A DNA stretch of 31,471 bases from Kangiella sp. (GTDB lineage: Bacteria > Pseudomonadota > Gammaproteobacteria > Enterobacterales > Kangiellaceae), in the NCBI GenBank assembly GCA_002733465.1, contig NVVT01000001.1, positions 245,401 to 276,871 of the forward strand, in the 5' to 3' direction. The notes under the pieces were generated by a model, which was given only the letters and a program-made list of their open reading frames with translations, was not told the origin of the DNA and did no database searches. A program made the translations under genes and the position numbers. Below are positions 1 to 8,163 of this stretch, piece by piece (position 1 is the first letter of the stretch; each line of letters opens with the position of its first letter).

Positions 1-390
1 CTTCCACCTCTTATAAAGTTGAGAAACAAAGTCGACTTAATTAATCCGGCAAAAGAAACAAATAAAATCCAAAATGAACAAAACACCCTAAATATTTCCG
101 CGAAAGAAAATATCGGTATTGACGAGTTAAAGAATCACCTAAAGGATTTGGTTGGCTATAAAACGTCAGAGTCTGGAGTGTTTATGGCAAGACGTCGGCA
201 TTTAACAGCGTTACTTAAAGCGGAAACTCATGTCAACGTTGGACTATATCAACTAAAAGAGTTTGCTGCTGGCGAACTACTTGCTGAAGAACTAAAACTC
301 GCTCAAGAAGCTTTAAATGAAATCACCGGAGAGTTTACTCCCGATGACTTATTGGGAAGAATATTTACTAGCTTTTGCGTAGGAAAGTAG
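1..390 (+). CDS. mnmE: tRNA-modification GTPase MnmE, C-terminal fragment
   Basis: This is the 3' end of mnmE; the reading frame is open from base 1, so the gene continues upstream of the window. MnmE works with MnmG to install the (carboxymethyl)aminomethyl group on wobble uridine 34 of certain tRNAs. What is visible is the G4 nucleotide-binding motif NKVDL near the start, then an ISAKENIGIDEL stretch matching the G5 region, then the helical domain (FMARRRHLTALLKAE, GELLAEELKLAQEALNEITG) and the family's terminal FCVGK, equivalent to the FC(I/V)GK tail whose cysteine is conserved in the family. The gene ends six bases before the stop of a convergent small gene. Confidence 0.95.
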   Translation, partial: LPPLIKLRNKVDLINPAKETNKIQNEQNTLNISAKENIGIDELKNHLKDLVGYKTSESGVFMARRRHLTALLKAETHVNVGLYQLKEFAAGELLAEELKLAQEALNEITGEFTPDDLLGRIFTSFCVGK

Positions 391-396
391 CAGCAA

Positions 397-579
397 TTAA
401 CAACGCTTTAGCCTAGAACCAGTTCTAGCTCTTTTACATACTTTTGACTTCTTTGAAACTGTAACTTCTTTTTTCTCAACCGACGCAGTTTCGGCATTTA
501 ACGTTTTCTGTGATGCACAACTAGATATAAAAGTTGTGGATATTATAAGAGCGAGGAGTAGGTAAATCGTTTTTTTCAT
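397..579 (-). CDS. Small lipoprotein with a C-terminal Cys-rich GSR tail
   Basis: A 60-residue protein. The N-terminus is a lipoprotein signal: MKK, a hydrophobic run, then ISSC with the lipidated cysteine at residue 21. The mature part is about 40 residues, lysine-rich, and ends VCKRARTGSRLKRC, with two cysteines flanking a basic TGSR core. I recall similar C-x(n)-TGSR-x(n)-C tails on small proteobacterial hypothetical proteins, but I know of no assigned function. It is convergent with mnmE and has its own upstream AT-rich region. The signal peptide makes a real gene likely despite the small size. Envelope location is inferred from the lipobox; the role is unknown. Confidence 0.7.
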   Translation of the reverse strand: MKKTIYLLLALIISTTFISSCASQKTLNAETASVEKKEVTVSKKSKVCKRARTGSRLKRC

Positions 580-1125
580 ATATTTCTCTAAGTATTATTA
601 GTACTAAATTAAACAGTAACAACAGTGGTTGATTCTATTTATTAACGGGTTGCGAATAGTAATTTTTTTAGTTGATATAGGTCAAGGTATTTATACGACT
701 TGTTAATATTTACTAACAATTATCTTGAATTAAGCAAGTAGTTATACCTTACAAACAGGAGACTAAATATATAACCATCAGTTTTACTTATCGAAGGTTA
801 CATTATTTTTTAAATGGCGGTTTAAAAAATAATCTACGCCAACATATTTCCCACCACTGACAAACAATAAACTGATCAGAATAATTAAATACCATTTTGC
901 AAAACAACCAGAACAAACTTTTCTGTTAGCCAGTCACAATAACTATGTTCATTAAGAAGAGAACGAATTGCGCTAATTACTTAGTATCTAGATAGATGAT
1001 TCACAATAATAGAAAAAAAATAAAGAGTTACTGACGAAACCTGAATAATTGGATTAATCGGTATATCTGTCTACACTCTAACTACTAAGAGTTTACTTTT
1101 CTATTAAAGAAATCAGACATTTGAT
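580..1125. other. Gene-free intergenic stretch between divergent genes
   Basis: This 546-bp AT-rich stretch separates the lipoprotein gene (minus) from the hybrid kinase gene (plus), so it should hold both promoters. I find no coding region with a plausible start and ribosome site. It contains a 13-bp perfect inverted repeat at 802-833 and a shorter one, TTGTTA...TAACAA, at 701-719. A poor sigma-70-like pair (TTGGAT, 17-bp spacer, TACACT) lies about 50-75 bases before the kinase start, but the match is too weak to call. The length is unusual for this otherwise compact window. Confidence 0.5.
802..833. repeat. AT-rich perfect inverted repeat, 13-bp arms
   Basis: The arms ATTATTTTTTAAA (802-814) and TTTAAAAAATAAT (821-833) are exactly complementary around a 6-base centre TGGCGG. 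It lies about 290 bases upstream of the hybrid kinase gene. It could be an operator, a weak bidirectional terminator or cruciform-prone DNA; the sequence does not decide between these. Confidence 0.5.
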
Positions 1126-4100
1126 ATGAAACCAATTGCAACAGTTTGGAAGTTTTTCTACATCGTATTACTTTTAAGCATAACCCCGTTTATTCTTAAC
1201 CTTTTTGGTATAGATTTTGCTTCAAATACGGTTAGCTTAGATGTAGAAAAAATGGCTACAGGTAAAATAACCGCGAATGACCAGTTCTATGCGCTAAAAG
1301 GCGCGTTACAACATGTCATTATGGAGTGGAGCGCAGTTAGTATCGCATTTATAGCTGCATTAGCATCATTTTTACATTTCTATAGAAACGGTGACCTTAC
1401 AGTTCCAATTATTGGCTTAGCTCTTTTGTGCGCTGGAATCACTGATGCGTTTCACACCCTAGCTGCAACCCGTATTATTAGCGCTAGCGCGCCTAACTCT
1501 GACTTTATACCCTTTACTTGGGCATTTTCGAGGGTGTTTAATGCAAGCATCTTAATCATCGGCGTGTTAATAAGTCTTTGGTACACTCGTTCAGCCAAAA
1601 CAATAGATTCAGCAAACACTAAGACAACAACGTTTAAATTCCTTTTAATTATCGCGACCACATTTATTTCTGTAGCGGTTATTGCTGTTAGCATTGCGGC
1701 GTCTAGCGAATCACTACCGCAAACAATGTTTAAAGATGCTATTGTTACAAGGCCTTATGATGTTCTACCCATGGCTTTATTTTTTTTAGCCGGCGCACTA
1801 ATTTGGAGTTGGCAACAGAAAGACCCAACACCAATGAAGACGGCTCTATTGTTAGCATTAATTCCGGAAGTCGCAACACAACTTCATATGAGTTTTGGTT
1901 CTATTGCTCTATTTGATAACCATTTTAATATTGCTCATACTCTTAAAATATTTTCATATTTGTGCATTCTTTGTGGCATATTTTTTGACCTTTTAGAAAA
2001 AGAGTCTATCCGTAACTTTAATGGTGAAATGATAAACTTTTCACAATCACAATCACAATCACAATCACAAGTAACTGGAATGATCGACGTTGGAACTGCA
2101 AAATGGTCCCAACTTATAACTATCCCACTTTCTGCGTTTGTTATGTCGGTTGTAATTACCGCATTTATCGGAACGACATTTTTTATAGACAGTCAAAACC
2201 TTGTGCGAGAACGGGGCATAAAAGAATTAGAGCTGCAAAGTGAGTTAGTTAAACCTATATTTAACGAGCTCTATGAATCATCCTTTTCTGATATTCAATT
2301 CTTGAGTGCGACTCCACCAATCCAAGGTATTGTTGTTACCACTGAATTGAAAGATAAAGTTAATCGACAACTTTGGCAGAGTCGTTTAGAAAAAATATTT
2401 GTTGAATTTTTGAAAAGTCATCCGAACTATCAACAAGTTAGATATATTGGTATAGAAAACCACGGTTTAGAAATGGTTAAGGCAGTTAGAACCGCTTCAG
2501 GAATAACCGCTGTACCGTCTTCCAAATTTAATCAAAAATCCGAGTGGGAGTATTTTGGAAATACAACTAGATTATTGCCAACAGAGGTGTACTACTCCAA
2601 AATTGAGTTATCTAGAGAGGGTGGAAGTAGAACTGGCGAGATACAAAGTCCACATCGACCAACATTAAGGGTGTCAACCCCGATATATAGTGCATCCAGT
2701 GGAAAGGTTTTTGGAATAGTAATTATCAATATTGATTTTGACAAATTTATAAACGGTTTGAAAAACTCTGGATTATCAAAAATAGATTTTTTTATAGCTA
2801 ACCACGACGGGGATTATCTTTATCATGAAGACTCGACAAAGACCTTTGGGTTCGATCTAGCGAAACGATATTTTATGCAAGAAGAGTTTTATGAAATAGC
2901 TATCCCTCTTCGCGAAAACCAACAACAGTATACATACCGTAAAGAACAAAATGAAACAGCATCTAAGGATCACCCATCTCTCGTTTATAAAACAATGGAT
3001 TTTAGAAAGTACGGCGAAAAACATTTGTTAAGGTGGGTATCTGTTCTTGATCATAAAACCCTTGAAGATAGTCTCGACAAATTAAAATTACGAAGCTTTA
3101 TCATTGGTTTAGGGTTAGGTGTTTTAGCTTTGGCTCTAGCGGTTGTGGTGTCTAGGCGTATTACTAGGCCACTTATTGAAACTATAGACGGTGTCAGTAG
3201 TTTTCAGCTTTCGGGAAACCTTCCCAAACTACCTTTAGATAGTAAGGACGAAATAGGCCAACTTGCAAGAAGCTTTCATAATATGGTGGTTGCGCAGCAC
3301 GCCAAAGATAAAGATTTTGAAGAGCAACGATTTGCTTTTGATCAACACTCAATCGTTGCGATTACTGATGTTAAAGGGACAATAACCTACGCAAATAAAC
3401 TGTTTGAAAAAATTAGTGGTTTTTCACACGATGAACTCATAGGGCAAAATCATCGAATCTTAAACTCAGGCTATCACGACCCAGAATTCTTTATTGATCT
3501 ATATCGTACTATTGCGAAAGGAAGTGTTTGGCACGCTGAAGTTTGCAACAAAAATAAACAAGGAAACCTTTATTGGGTTGATACAACGATAGTTCCTTTT
3601 CTCAACTCAAAAGGAAAACCAGAAAGTTATATTGCGATTAGAACGGATATTACAGAGCGTAAAAAAACGGAATTAGAATTAATAGAATCAAAAACCGCAG
3701 CTGAACAAGCTGTTGTAGCAAAAAGTACGTTTCTTGCAAGCATGAGCCATGAAATTAGAACCCCAATGAATGGTGTAATTGGCATGCTTGGTTTACTAAA
3801 AAATACAGACCTAGATAAAGAGCAACTAAGACGCACAAATTTAGCTGAGACAAGTGCAAATGGTTTATTGTCTTTAATTAATGATATTTTAGATTTTTCA
3901 AAAGTAGAAGCCGGTAAATTAGATTTAGAAATTCTAGAGTTTGATTTACGTAGTATGTTGGGCGATTTTGCAGAAGCTATATCTCTACAAGCACATAGTA
4001 AAAACTTAGAGCTAATATTAGACGTTACCAATATTGAACAATCAATGGTTAAAGGAGATCCTGGCAGACTGCGTCAAATTTTAAACAACCTCGTTGGTAA

Positions 4101-5325
4101 TGCTGTTAAATTTACAGCTGAAGGTGAAGTTGTTATTAGAGCAGAGACAAAAATAACCAACGAAACAGAGTTACTTTTTTCTTGTAGTGTGTCTGATACC
4201 GGGATCGGAATTCCTGAAGACAAAATAGGTAACCTTTTTGAATCCTTCTCTCAAGTAGACGCATCAACAACTAGAAAATTTGGTGGTACCGGGTTGGGTT
4301 TAAGTATTGCAAAAAAACTTTGTGAGTTAATGGGGGGCCATGTTTCAGTAACTAGTCAATTAGGTGAGGGTAGCAATTTTAGTTTCACTCTAAACTTAGG
4401 GCAAAGCAACAATGCTATTCAAGTTATCCCCGATGTTGATATGACAAAATTAAACCTATTAGTTATTGATGATAATGAAACTAATAGAGAGGTGTTGTCA
4501 GAACAACTTAAACATTGGGGGGCTTCTGTAGATGAAGCCTTTGATGGGAAAAATGCACTTAAATTATGTGAAGATAGGGTTAATGATAATAAGAAGGACT
4601 TTTATGATATCGCATTTTTAGATATGCAAATGCCAGAGATGGACGGAGAAACATTAGCACAGCAACTTGTGAATGATTCTAGATTTTCATCAATGAAACT
4701 AATAATGATGACTTCTCTTTGTGCACAAGGTGATGCAAAAAAGTTTGCTAAACAAGGTTTTAGTGGTTATTTCCCCAAACCGGCAACCACAAGCGATCTT
4801 TTTGATGCTTTAGCAGTAATTAGTGAAGGGGGAAAAGCATTATCAGATGCTAGCCCGCTTGTAACTAGTCATTATGTGCGGTCAGTTAAGAAAAATAAAC
4901 TTTTAGCAGGCGATAACATTGAGTGGCCCGAACACTGTCGAATTTTATTAGTAGAAGATAACAGAATTAATCAAATAGTGGCGTCAGAAGTCATAAAAAG
5001 TTTTGGGCTACATGTTGATATTGCCGCGAATGGACTAGAAGCTATTACTTCTTTACGTGAAGCTATATATGAAAAACCTTACTGTTTAGTTTTAATGGAT
5101 TGCCAAATGCCTGAAATGGATGGTTATGATGCAACGCGTGCAATACGACGCGGAGAAGCAGGTAAACAAAACAAAAAAATACCCATCATCGCTATGACGG
5201 CAAACGCGATGCAAGGTGATGAGAAAAAATGTTTAGATGCTGGAATGGATGATTATCTAACAAAGCCTATTATTGGAACGTCTTTATTGGATAAACTGCA
5301 CCACTGGCTAAAACCTAACAATTAA
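1126..5325 (+). CDS. Membrane hybrid sensor histidine kinase, MASE3-like/Cache/HAMP/PAS with two receiver domains
   Basis: A 1399-residue multidomain kinase. Residues about 1-295 form a multi-helix membrane sensor with the ME(W/F)S...GITDAFHTL pattern of MASE3-like domains. A (Ser-Gln)5 linker at 306-315 follows, then a membrane helix at about 325-350 and a long extracytoplasmic region to about 655 that looks like a double Cache (PDC) sensor, a second helix at about 658-676, HAMP (RRITRPLIETI), a PAS domain (about 735-855), HisKA with phospho-acceptor His875 in MSHEIRTPMNG, and HATPase_c (N-box NNLVGNAVKFT, DTGIGI, GGTGLGLS). Two receivers follow with phospho-acceptors Asp1166 and Asp1325, both in DxQMPEMDG motifs. 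No C-terminal HPt domain is visible, so a separate phosphotransfer protein is expected. Ligand and output are unknown. The start lacks a clear Shine-Dalgarno sequence. The stop codon overlaps the convergent metzincin gene. Confidence 0.93.
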   Translation: MKPIATVWKFFYIVLLLSITPFILNLFGIDFASNTVSLDVEKMATGKITANDQFYALKGALQHVIMEWSAVSIAFIAALASFLHFYRNGDLTVPIIGLALLCAGITDAFHTLAATRIISASAPNSDFIPFTWAFSRVFNASILIIGVLISLWYTRSAKTIDSANTKTTTFKFLLIIATTFISVAVIAVSIAASSESLPQTMFKDAIVTRPYDVLPMALFFLAGALIWSWQQKDPTPMKTALLLALIPEVATQLHMSFGSIALFDNHFNIAHTLKIFSYLCILCGIFFDLLEKESIRNFNGEMINFSQSQSQSQSQVTGMIDVGTAKWSQLITIPLSAFVMSVVITAFIGTTFFIDSQNLVRERGIKELELQSELVKPIFNELYESSFSDIQFLSATPPIQGIVVTTELKDKVNRQLWQSRLEKIFVEFLKSHPNYQQVRYIGIENHGLEMVKAVRTASGITAVPSSKFNQKSEWEYFGNTTRLLPTEVYYSKIELSREGGSRTGEIQSPHRPTLRVSTPIYSASSGKVFGIVIINIDFDKFINGLKNSGLSKIDFFIANHDGDYLYHEDSTKTFGFDLAKRYFMQEEFYEIAIPLRENQQQYTYRKEQNETASKDHPSLVYKTMDFRKYGEKHLLRWVSVLDHKTLEDSLDKLKLRSFIIGLGLGVLALALAVVVSRRITRPLIETIDGVSSFQLSGNLPKLPLDSKDEIGQLARSFHNMVVAQHAKDKDFEEQRFAFDQHSIVAITDVKGTITYANKLFEKISGFSHDELIGQNHRILNSGYHDPEFFIDLYRTIAKGSVWHAEVCNKNKQGNLYWVDTTIVPFLNSKGKPESYIAIRTDITERKKTELELIESKTAAEQAVVAKSTFLASMSHEIRTPMNGVIGMLGLLKNTDLDKEQLRRTNLAETSANGLLSLINDILDFSKVEAGKLDLEILEFDLRSMLGDFAEAISLQAHSKNLELILDVTNIEQSMVKGDPGRLRQILNNLVGNAVKFTAEGEVVIRAETKITNETELLFSCSVSDTGIGIPEDKIGNLFESFSQVDASTTRKFGGTGLGLSIAKKLCELMGGHVSVTSQLGEGSNFSFTLNLGQSNNAIQVIPDVDMTKLNLLVIDDNETNREVLSEQLKHWGASVDEAFDGKNALKLCEDRVNDNKKDFYDIAFLDMQMPEMDGETLAQQLVNDSRFSSMKLIMMTSLCAQGDAKKFAKQGFSGYFPKPATTSDLFDALAVISEGGKALSDASPLVTSHYVRSVKKNKLLAGDNIEWPEHCRILLVEDNRINQIVASEVIKSFGLHVDIAANGLEAITSLREAIYEKPYCLVLMDCQMPEMDGYDATRAIRRGEAGKQNKKIPIIAMTANAMQGDEKKCLDAGMDDYLTKPIIGTSLLDKLHHWLKPNN
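2041..2070 (+). repeat. (TCACAA)5 hexanucleotide tandem repeat in the kinase gene
   Basis: Five perfect copies of TCACAA encode (Ser-Gln)5 at residues 306-315, between the first membrane sensor block and the second membrane helix. The unit is six bases, so slipped-strand copy changes would alter linker length by two residues per unit without breaking the frame. Confidence 0.9.
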
Positions 5326-6026
5326 TTTTTAGGGTACCATTTTTGAAATGCATAGAGATCTAGGTAAGAAAGTTCGCTTTGTCCTTCGATATTAACGATG
5401 AAATCATTTTTATCCTTAAAACTTAGCGCGTAGTTCATTATCGAGATTTCATCATAAGCAGTTGATAAAACACTTTCTGTTTTTAGTTTTGTATTAATAA
5501 ATAAACACTGTGTCTGAGCGCCTTCCTTCGAATATCCAATAAACATCATTTTAGGTAAACAGACTTTCATAATCTCAGCCATCGCGAATTGACCATAAGG
5601 CCAGTTTGGGTTTCTATATTCATGCTCTATTCCAAGTGCGTGCCCAAACTCGTGTAATATCAACCTTTTTGCACCAGCATTACTTATTTGATCAGAAATT
5701 AAATCAAATAAATTCATTGTTGGTTCTTTTGATAAGAGGTTTTTTTGGTTGCCGAGCTGAGATCCACTATGGTTTTTAAAACTAATTCGTATATGTGTTT
5801 CCTGCGGAGCGCTATCTAAAGCGTCGAAAAAATGAAAAGATAGGTTAGTATTTTTTATCCACAAAATAGAATAGGTTTTAACTAAAGCTTTAACTTCTAT
5901 TGAGCCATCCAAGAATACAACATTTAACTGGCTGTTTTGAGGCCACTGGTGACCTTTAACTAAAACCGAAGCCATAATTTGTTGAGATGTTAGTAGAGCT
6001 AAAAAAACAAGAGAGCGAAAAAGCAT
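5322..6026 (-). CDS. Secreted metzincin-type zinc metalloprotease (matrixin/astacin-like)
   Basis: A 234-residue protein with a signal peptide (MLFRSLVFLALLTSQQIMAS, cleavage probably near residue 19-20). The extended zinc site HEFGHALGIEH at 125-135 matches HExxHxxGxxH: His125, His129 and His135 would bind zinc and Glu126 is the catalytic base. A Met-turn SIMNY with Met197 lies about 60 residues downstream, which together define a metzincin. The N-terminal part (VVFLDGS, then AxxxYSILWIKNTNLSFHF) resembles the front of astacin/matrixin catalytic domains. There is no propeptide and no C-terminal domain, so it is a minimal catalytic unit, exported to the periplasm or beyond. The substrate is unknown. 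It converges with the hybrid kinase gene, sharing four bases. Confidence 0.82.
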   Translation of the reverse strand: MLFRSLVFLALLTSQQIMASVLVKGHQWPQNSQLNVVFLDGSIEVKALVKTYSILWIKNTNLSFHFFDALDSAPQETHIRISFKNHSGSQLGNQKNLLSKEPTMNLFDLISDQISNAGAKRLILHEFGHALGIEHEYRNPNWPYGQFAMAEIMKVCLPKMMFIGYSKEGAQTQCLFINTKLKTESVLSTAYDEISIMNYALSFKDKNDFIVNIEGQSELSYLDLYAFQKWYPKN

Positions 6027-6093
6027 TCTGCAAAGTGTTTTATTAAATGGGTAATAGGATATAGAATATAGTAAAAATCATTAACCATAAATG

Positions 6094-6113
6094 TTTTTAA
6101 CTAAAGTTAAAAA
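6094..6113. promoter_or_regulatory. Perfect inverted repeat just upstream of pabA
   Basis: TTTTTAAC (6094-6101), loop TAAA, then GTTAAAAA (6106-6113). The repeat ends 11 bases before the pabA start, where a ribosome site would be expected; no Shine-Dalgarno sequence is visible. It may be an operator or a weak leader hairpin. The function is inferred only from position. Confidence 0.35.
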
Positions 6114-6124
6114 AAATCACCAAA

Positions 6125-6736
6125 ATGAAAATAGAAACTAACCGCTCACTTAAAGTGTTAATGATTGATAATTTTGATTCATTTACTTTTAATTTAGTGC
6201 ATTTTTTAGAAAATTTGGGGGCTTCTGTTGAGGTTAAAAGAAACAATGAAATTAACATAAATGAAATAATAGAAAGTAATCCTACTCATATCGTTTTATC
6301 CCCAGGTCCGGGTTCGCCTGAAAATTCTGGTGTTTGTATTAAAGTTGTTGAACAGTTAAAAGGCGTCATACCGATTTTAGGGGTTTGTTTGGGGCATCAA
6401 GTGATTGGGCAGGTTTTTGGAGCGAAGGTTTGCCGAGCTTCAAAGATTATGCATGGGAAAACATCAAGTATTATTCATCGCTCTAAAGGGCTTTTTAAAA
6501 ACATACCTCAAACCTTTAAGGCTACACGCTACCACTCTTTAACCTTAGATGCAGAGTCCCTACCAAAAAAAATCACTCAAACTGCCTGGAGTTTTGATAG
6601 TGATAAAAATAGGCAGGTTTTGATGGGCATTGAGATAGAAGGGTTAAACCTATATGGTGTTCAATTTCATCCAGAATCGGTCGCGTCTGAATATGGAGAA
6701 ACCTTGCTCAAAGAATTTTTAATGAGCAAGGTTTAA
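6125..6736 (+). CDS. pabA: Glutamine amidotransferase, aminodeoxychorismate/anthranilate synthase component II
   Basis: A 203-residue class I glutamine amidotransferase that releases ammonia from glutamine for a chorismate-using partner. Visible are MIDNFDSFTFNLV at the front, the LSPGPGSP loop, nucleophile Cys88 in GVCLGHQ, the MHGK and YHSL motifs, and His182/Glu184 in FHPES, which completes the Cys-His-Glu triad. Length and motifs fit PabA or TrpG; no pabB, trpE or other trp gene is nearby, so it stands alone and may serve folate, tryptophan or both. The annotated start gives a roughly 10-residue extension before the usual MIDN; a GTG or ATG at codons 11-13 is an alternative. An inverted repeat overlaps the stop codon. 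Confidence 0.88.
   Translation: MKIETNRSLKVLMIDNFDSFTFNLVHFLENLGASVEVKRNNEININEIIESNPTHIVLSPGPGSPENSGVCIKVVEQLKGVIPILGVCLGHQVIGQVFGAKVCRASKIMHGKTSSIIHRSKGLFKNIPQTFKATRYHSLTLDAESLPKKITQTAWSFDSDKNRQVLMGIEIEGLNLYGVQFHPESVASEYGETLLKEFLMSKV
6699..6734. terminator. Possible bidirectional terminator hairpin at the end of pabA
   Basis: AAACCTTGCTC (6699-6709) and GAGCAAGGTTT (6724-6734) pair perfectly over 11 bp around a 14-base loop. The hairpin lies in the last codons of pabA and reaches its stop codon, with the convergent Sel1/TonB gene starting its own 3' end 13 bases on. The following T-tract is poor (TTTAAAGTTT), so termination is plausible but not certain. Confidence 0.45.
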
Positions 6737-6749
6737 AGTTTAGACCTCA

Positions 6750-8096
6750 TTAGCTTGCGTTTTTATGATCGATATATTTTTGTAGCGTTTGCTTAGTTTT
6801 AGTGGTATCAGCTCCAACATCTTCCGCCTCTTCAAGGGCATCTTCTTGATAACTTATAGCTTTTTTAATCTTCCCCATTTTAAAATAGGCAGCCGCTTTA
6901 ATTTCTTCGATAGTAATATCATCGCTAAATTTTCTACTTGGGATGTCGTCAATTATATCAATCGCTTGTTCTGGATCGAGGATCTCTTGGTGTATTGACT
7001 CTGTTAATAAACGAGCGAGATTAATGCTGGTTCTAGCTGTTTTGTTCTTAATCTCTTGATAGTATTTCACAGCCTTTTTTTGAGACTCTAAATCATCTTT
7101 TGTCATAAGTACATTTGCAAGTAATTCTTTGGCATCAGCTTGGCCATTGGTTGCGGCTCGGTTTAACCAAGATAGTCCTTTTGATTTGTCTTGTTTACAC
7201 CCTTTGCCAAACACGAGTGAACGACCAACTTCAAACTGTGCTATTGGATGTCCCTGAATAGCTGAGCTGAGAAAAAGTTCTTGCGAGTTATAGTTTTTGC
7301 CCTTTATTAAACCGTATTTAGACCAAGTTGCAATTTGGTATTGAGCATAAACATCATTGATTTTTAAGCCTTCTTCTGCCTTTAAAAGGGCGCGATCATT
7401 AATTTGTATCGGATCTGCTTTGCTAAGTCTAAATTCCATTGTATAGATAACATCGCTCGTTTCTATGATATTACCATTATTATCTTTTGAAGGTTTAAAC
7501 TGCCACTTTCCAATGGCTCTTAAAGATGCTTTTTCAAACACTTTTTCTGGAACAGCTTCCAGCAACATAATATTTCGTGGATGACCCAGTTTATCTAAAT
7601 CAAAACGAAATTTTACCCAACCTTGAATCCCATTCATAGCTGCGTATCTTGGATATTTAGGTTGCACTATTTTTATCGGCGTTGCGCTGTCTGGGTTTGA
7701 GTCACTCGTATTTAGAAATTCAGGGTACAAATTAACCAGTAACTGAACATTTGAAAACTGTTTAACAGTTAAAAAAGCTTTTTCAGCGCTTTCTTTATTC
7801 TTCACACCTTTTTCGACGTGTCCGAAAACTTGTTTTTCTTGTTCGGTCGCTGTTTTACTGTTACTTGCCAACTTTAACCAAGCGTAAGCCATATCAATAT
7901 TTTTTTCTACATGCTGACCATTATAATACATCACGCCTAGGTTAAATTGTGATCGAGTCTCGCCCATTTTGGCCATTACTAAAAATTGACTATAGGCTGA
8001 TTCGTACTTTTTATCTTCATAATCATCTATCGCTCTATTAAAATCTGCAACAGCATAAAAAGGTAAAAGAGCAATCAGTAAGAAAAAATTTCTCAT
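6750..8096 (-). CDS. Sel1-repeat protein with a central TonB C-terminal-type domain
   Basis: A 448-residue exported protein. The chosen ATG at 8096 has AGGA seven bases upstream and starts a signal peptide (MRNFFLLIALLPFYAVA). Residues about 20-90 are Sel1/TPR-like (QFNLGVMYYNGQHVEKNIDMA). Residues about 140-230 are a TonB-C-type fold (PKYPRYAAMNGIQGWVKFRF, then ASLRAIGKWQFKP). The rest returns to Sel1-like helices (QFEVGRSLVFGKG, LNRAATNGQADAKELL) and ends in an acidic/basic tail. Unlike true TonB there is no membrane anchor followed by a proline-rich spacer, and the TonB-C module is central. It probably acts as a periplasmic binding or scaffold protein. It may be cotranscribed with the upstream tesB and HTH genes (61-67 base gap). 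Confidence 0.78.
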   Translation of the reverse strand: MRNFFLLIALLPFYAVADFNRAIDDYEDKKYESAYSQFLVMAKMGETRSQFNLGVMYYNGQHVEKNIDMAYAWLKLASNSKTATEQEKQVFGHVEKGVKNKESAEKAFLTVKQFSNVQLLVNLYPEFLNTSDSNPDSATPIKIVQPKYPRYAAMNGIQGWVKFRFDLDKLGHPRNIMLLEAVPEKVFEKASLRAIGKWQFKPSKDNNGNIIETSDVIYTMEFRLSKADPIQINDRALLKAEEGLKINDVYAQYQIATWSKYGLIKGKNYNSQELFLSSAIQGHPIAQFEVGRSLVFGKGCKQDKSKGLSWLNRAATNGQADAKELLANVLMTKDDLESQKKAVKYYQEIKNKTARTSINLARLLTESIHQEILDPEQAIDIIDDIPSRKFSDDITIEEIKAAAYFKMGKIKKAISYQEDALEEAEDVGADTTKTKQTLQKYIDHKNAS

Positions 8097-8163
8097 TTCC
8101 AAATCCTTTGGTTATTAGTTTTAATTGAGAAGCATATTAAATAGAAACTGACAACTTTTCAAG

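Noticed and set aside
413..428. 16-bp palindrome CTAGAAC-CA-GTTCTAG
   Set aside because: It lies in the lipoprotein's coding tail with a two-base centre, so it cannot fold as a hairpin terminator, and codon constraint may explain it.
5855..5863. TTATCCACA, a perfect DnaA-box consensus
   Set aside because: It is a single copy inside the metzincin coding sequence (encoding part of LWIK on the other strand), with no other boxes or AT-rich unwinding region around it. It does not support an origin.
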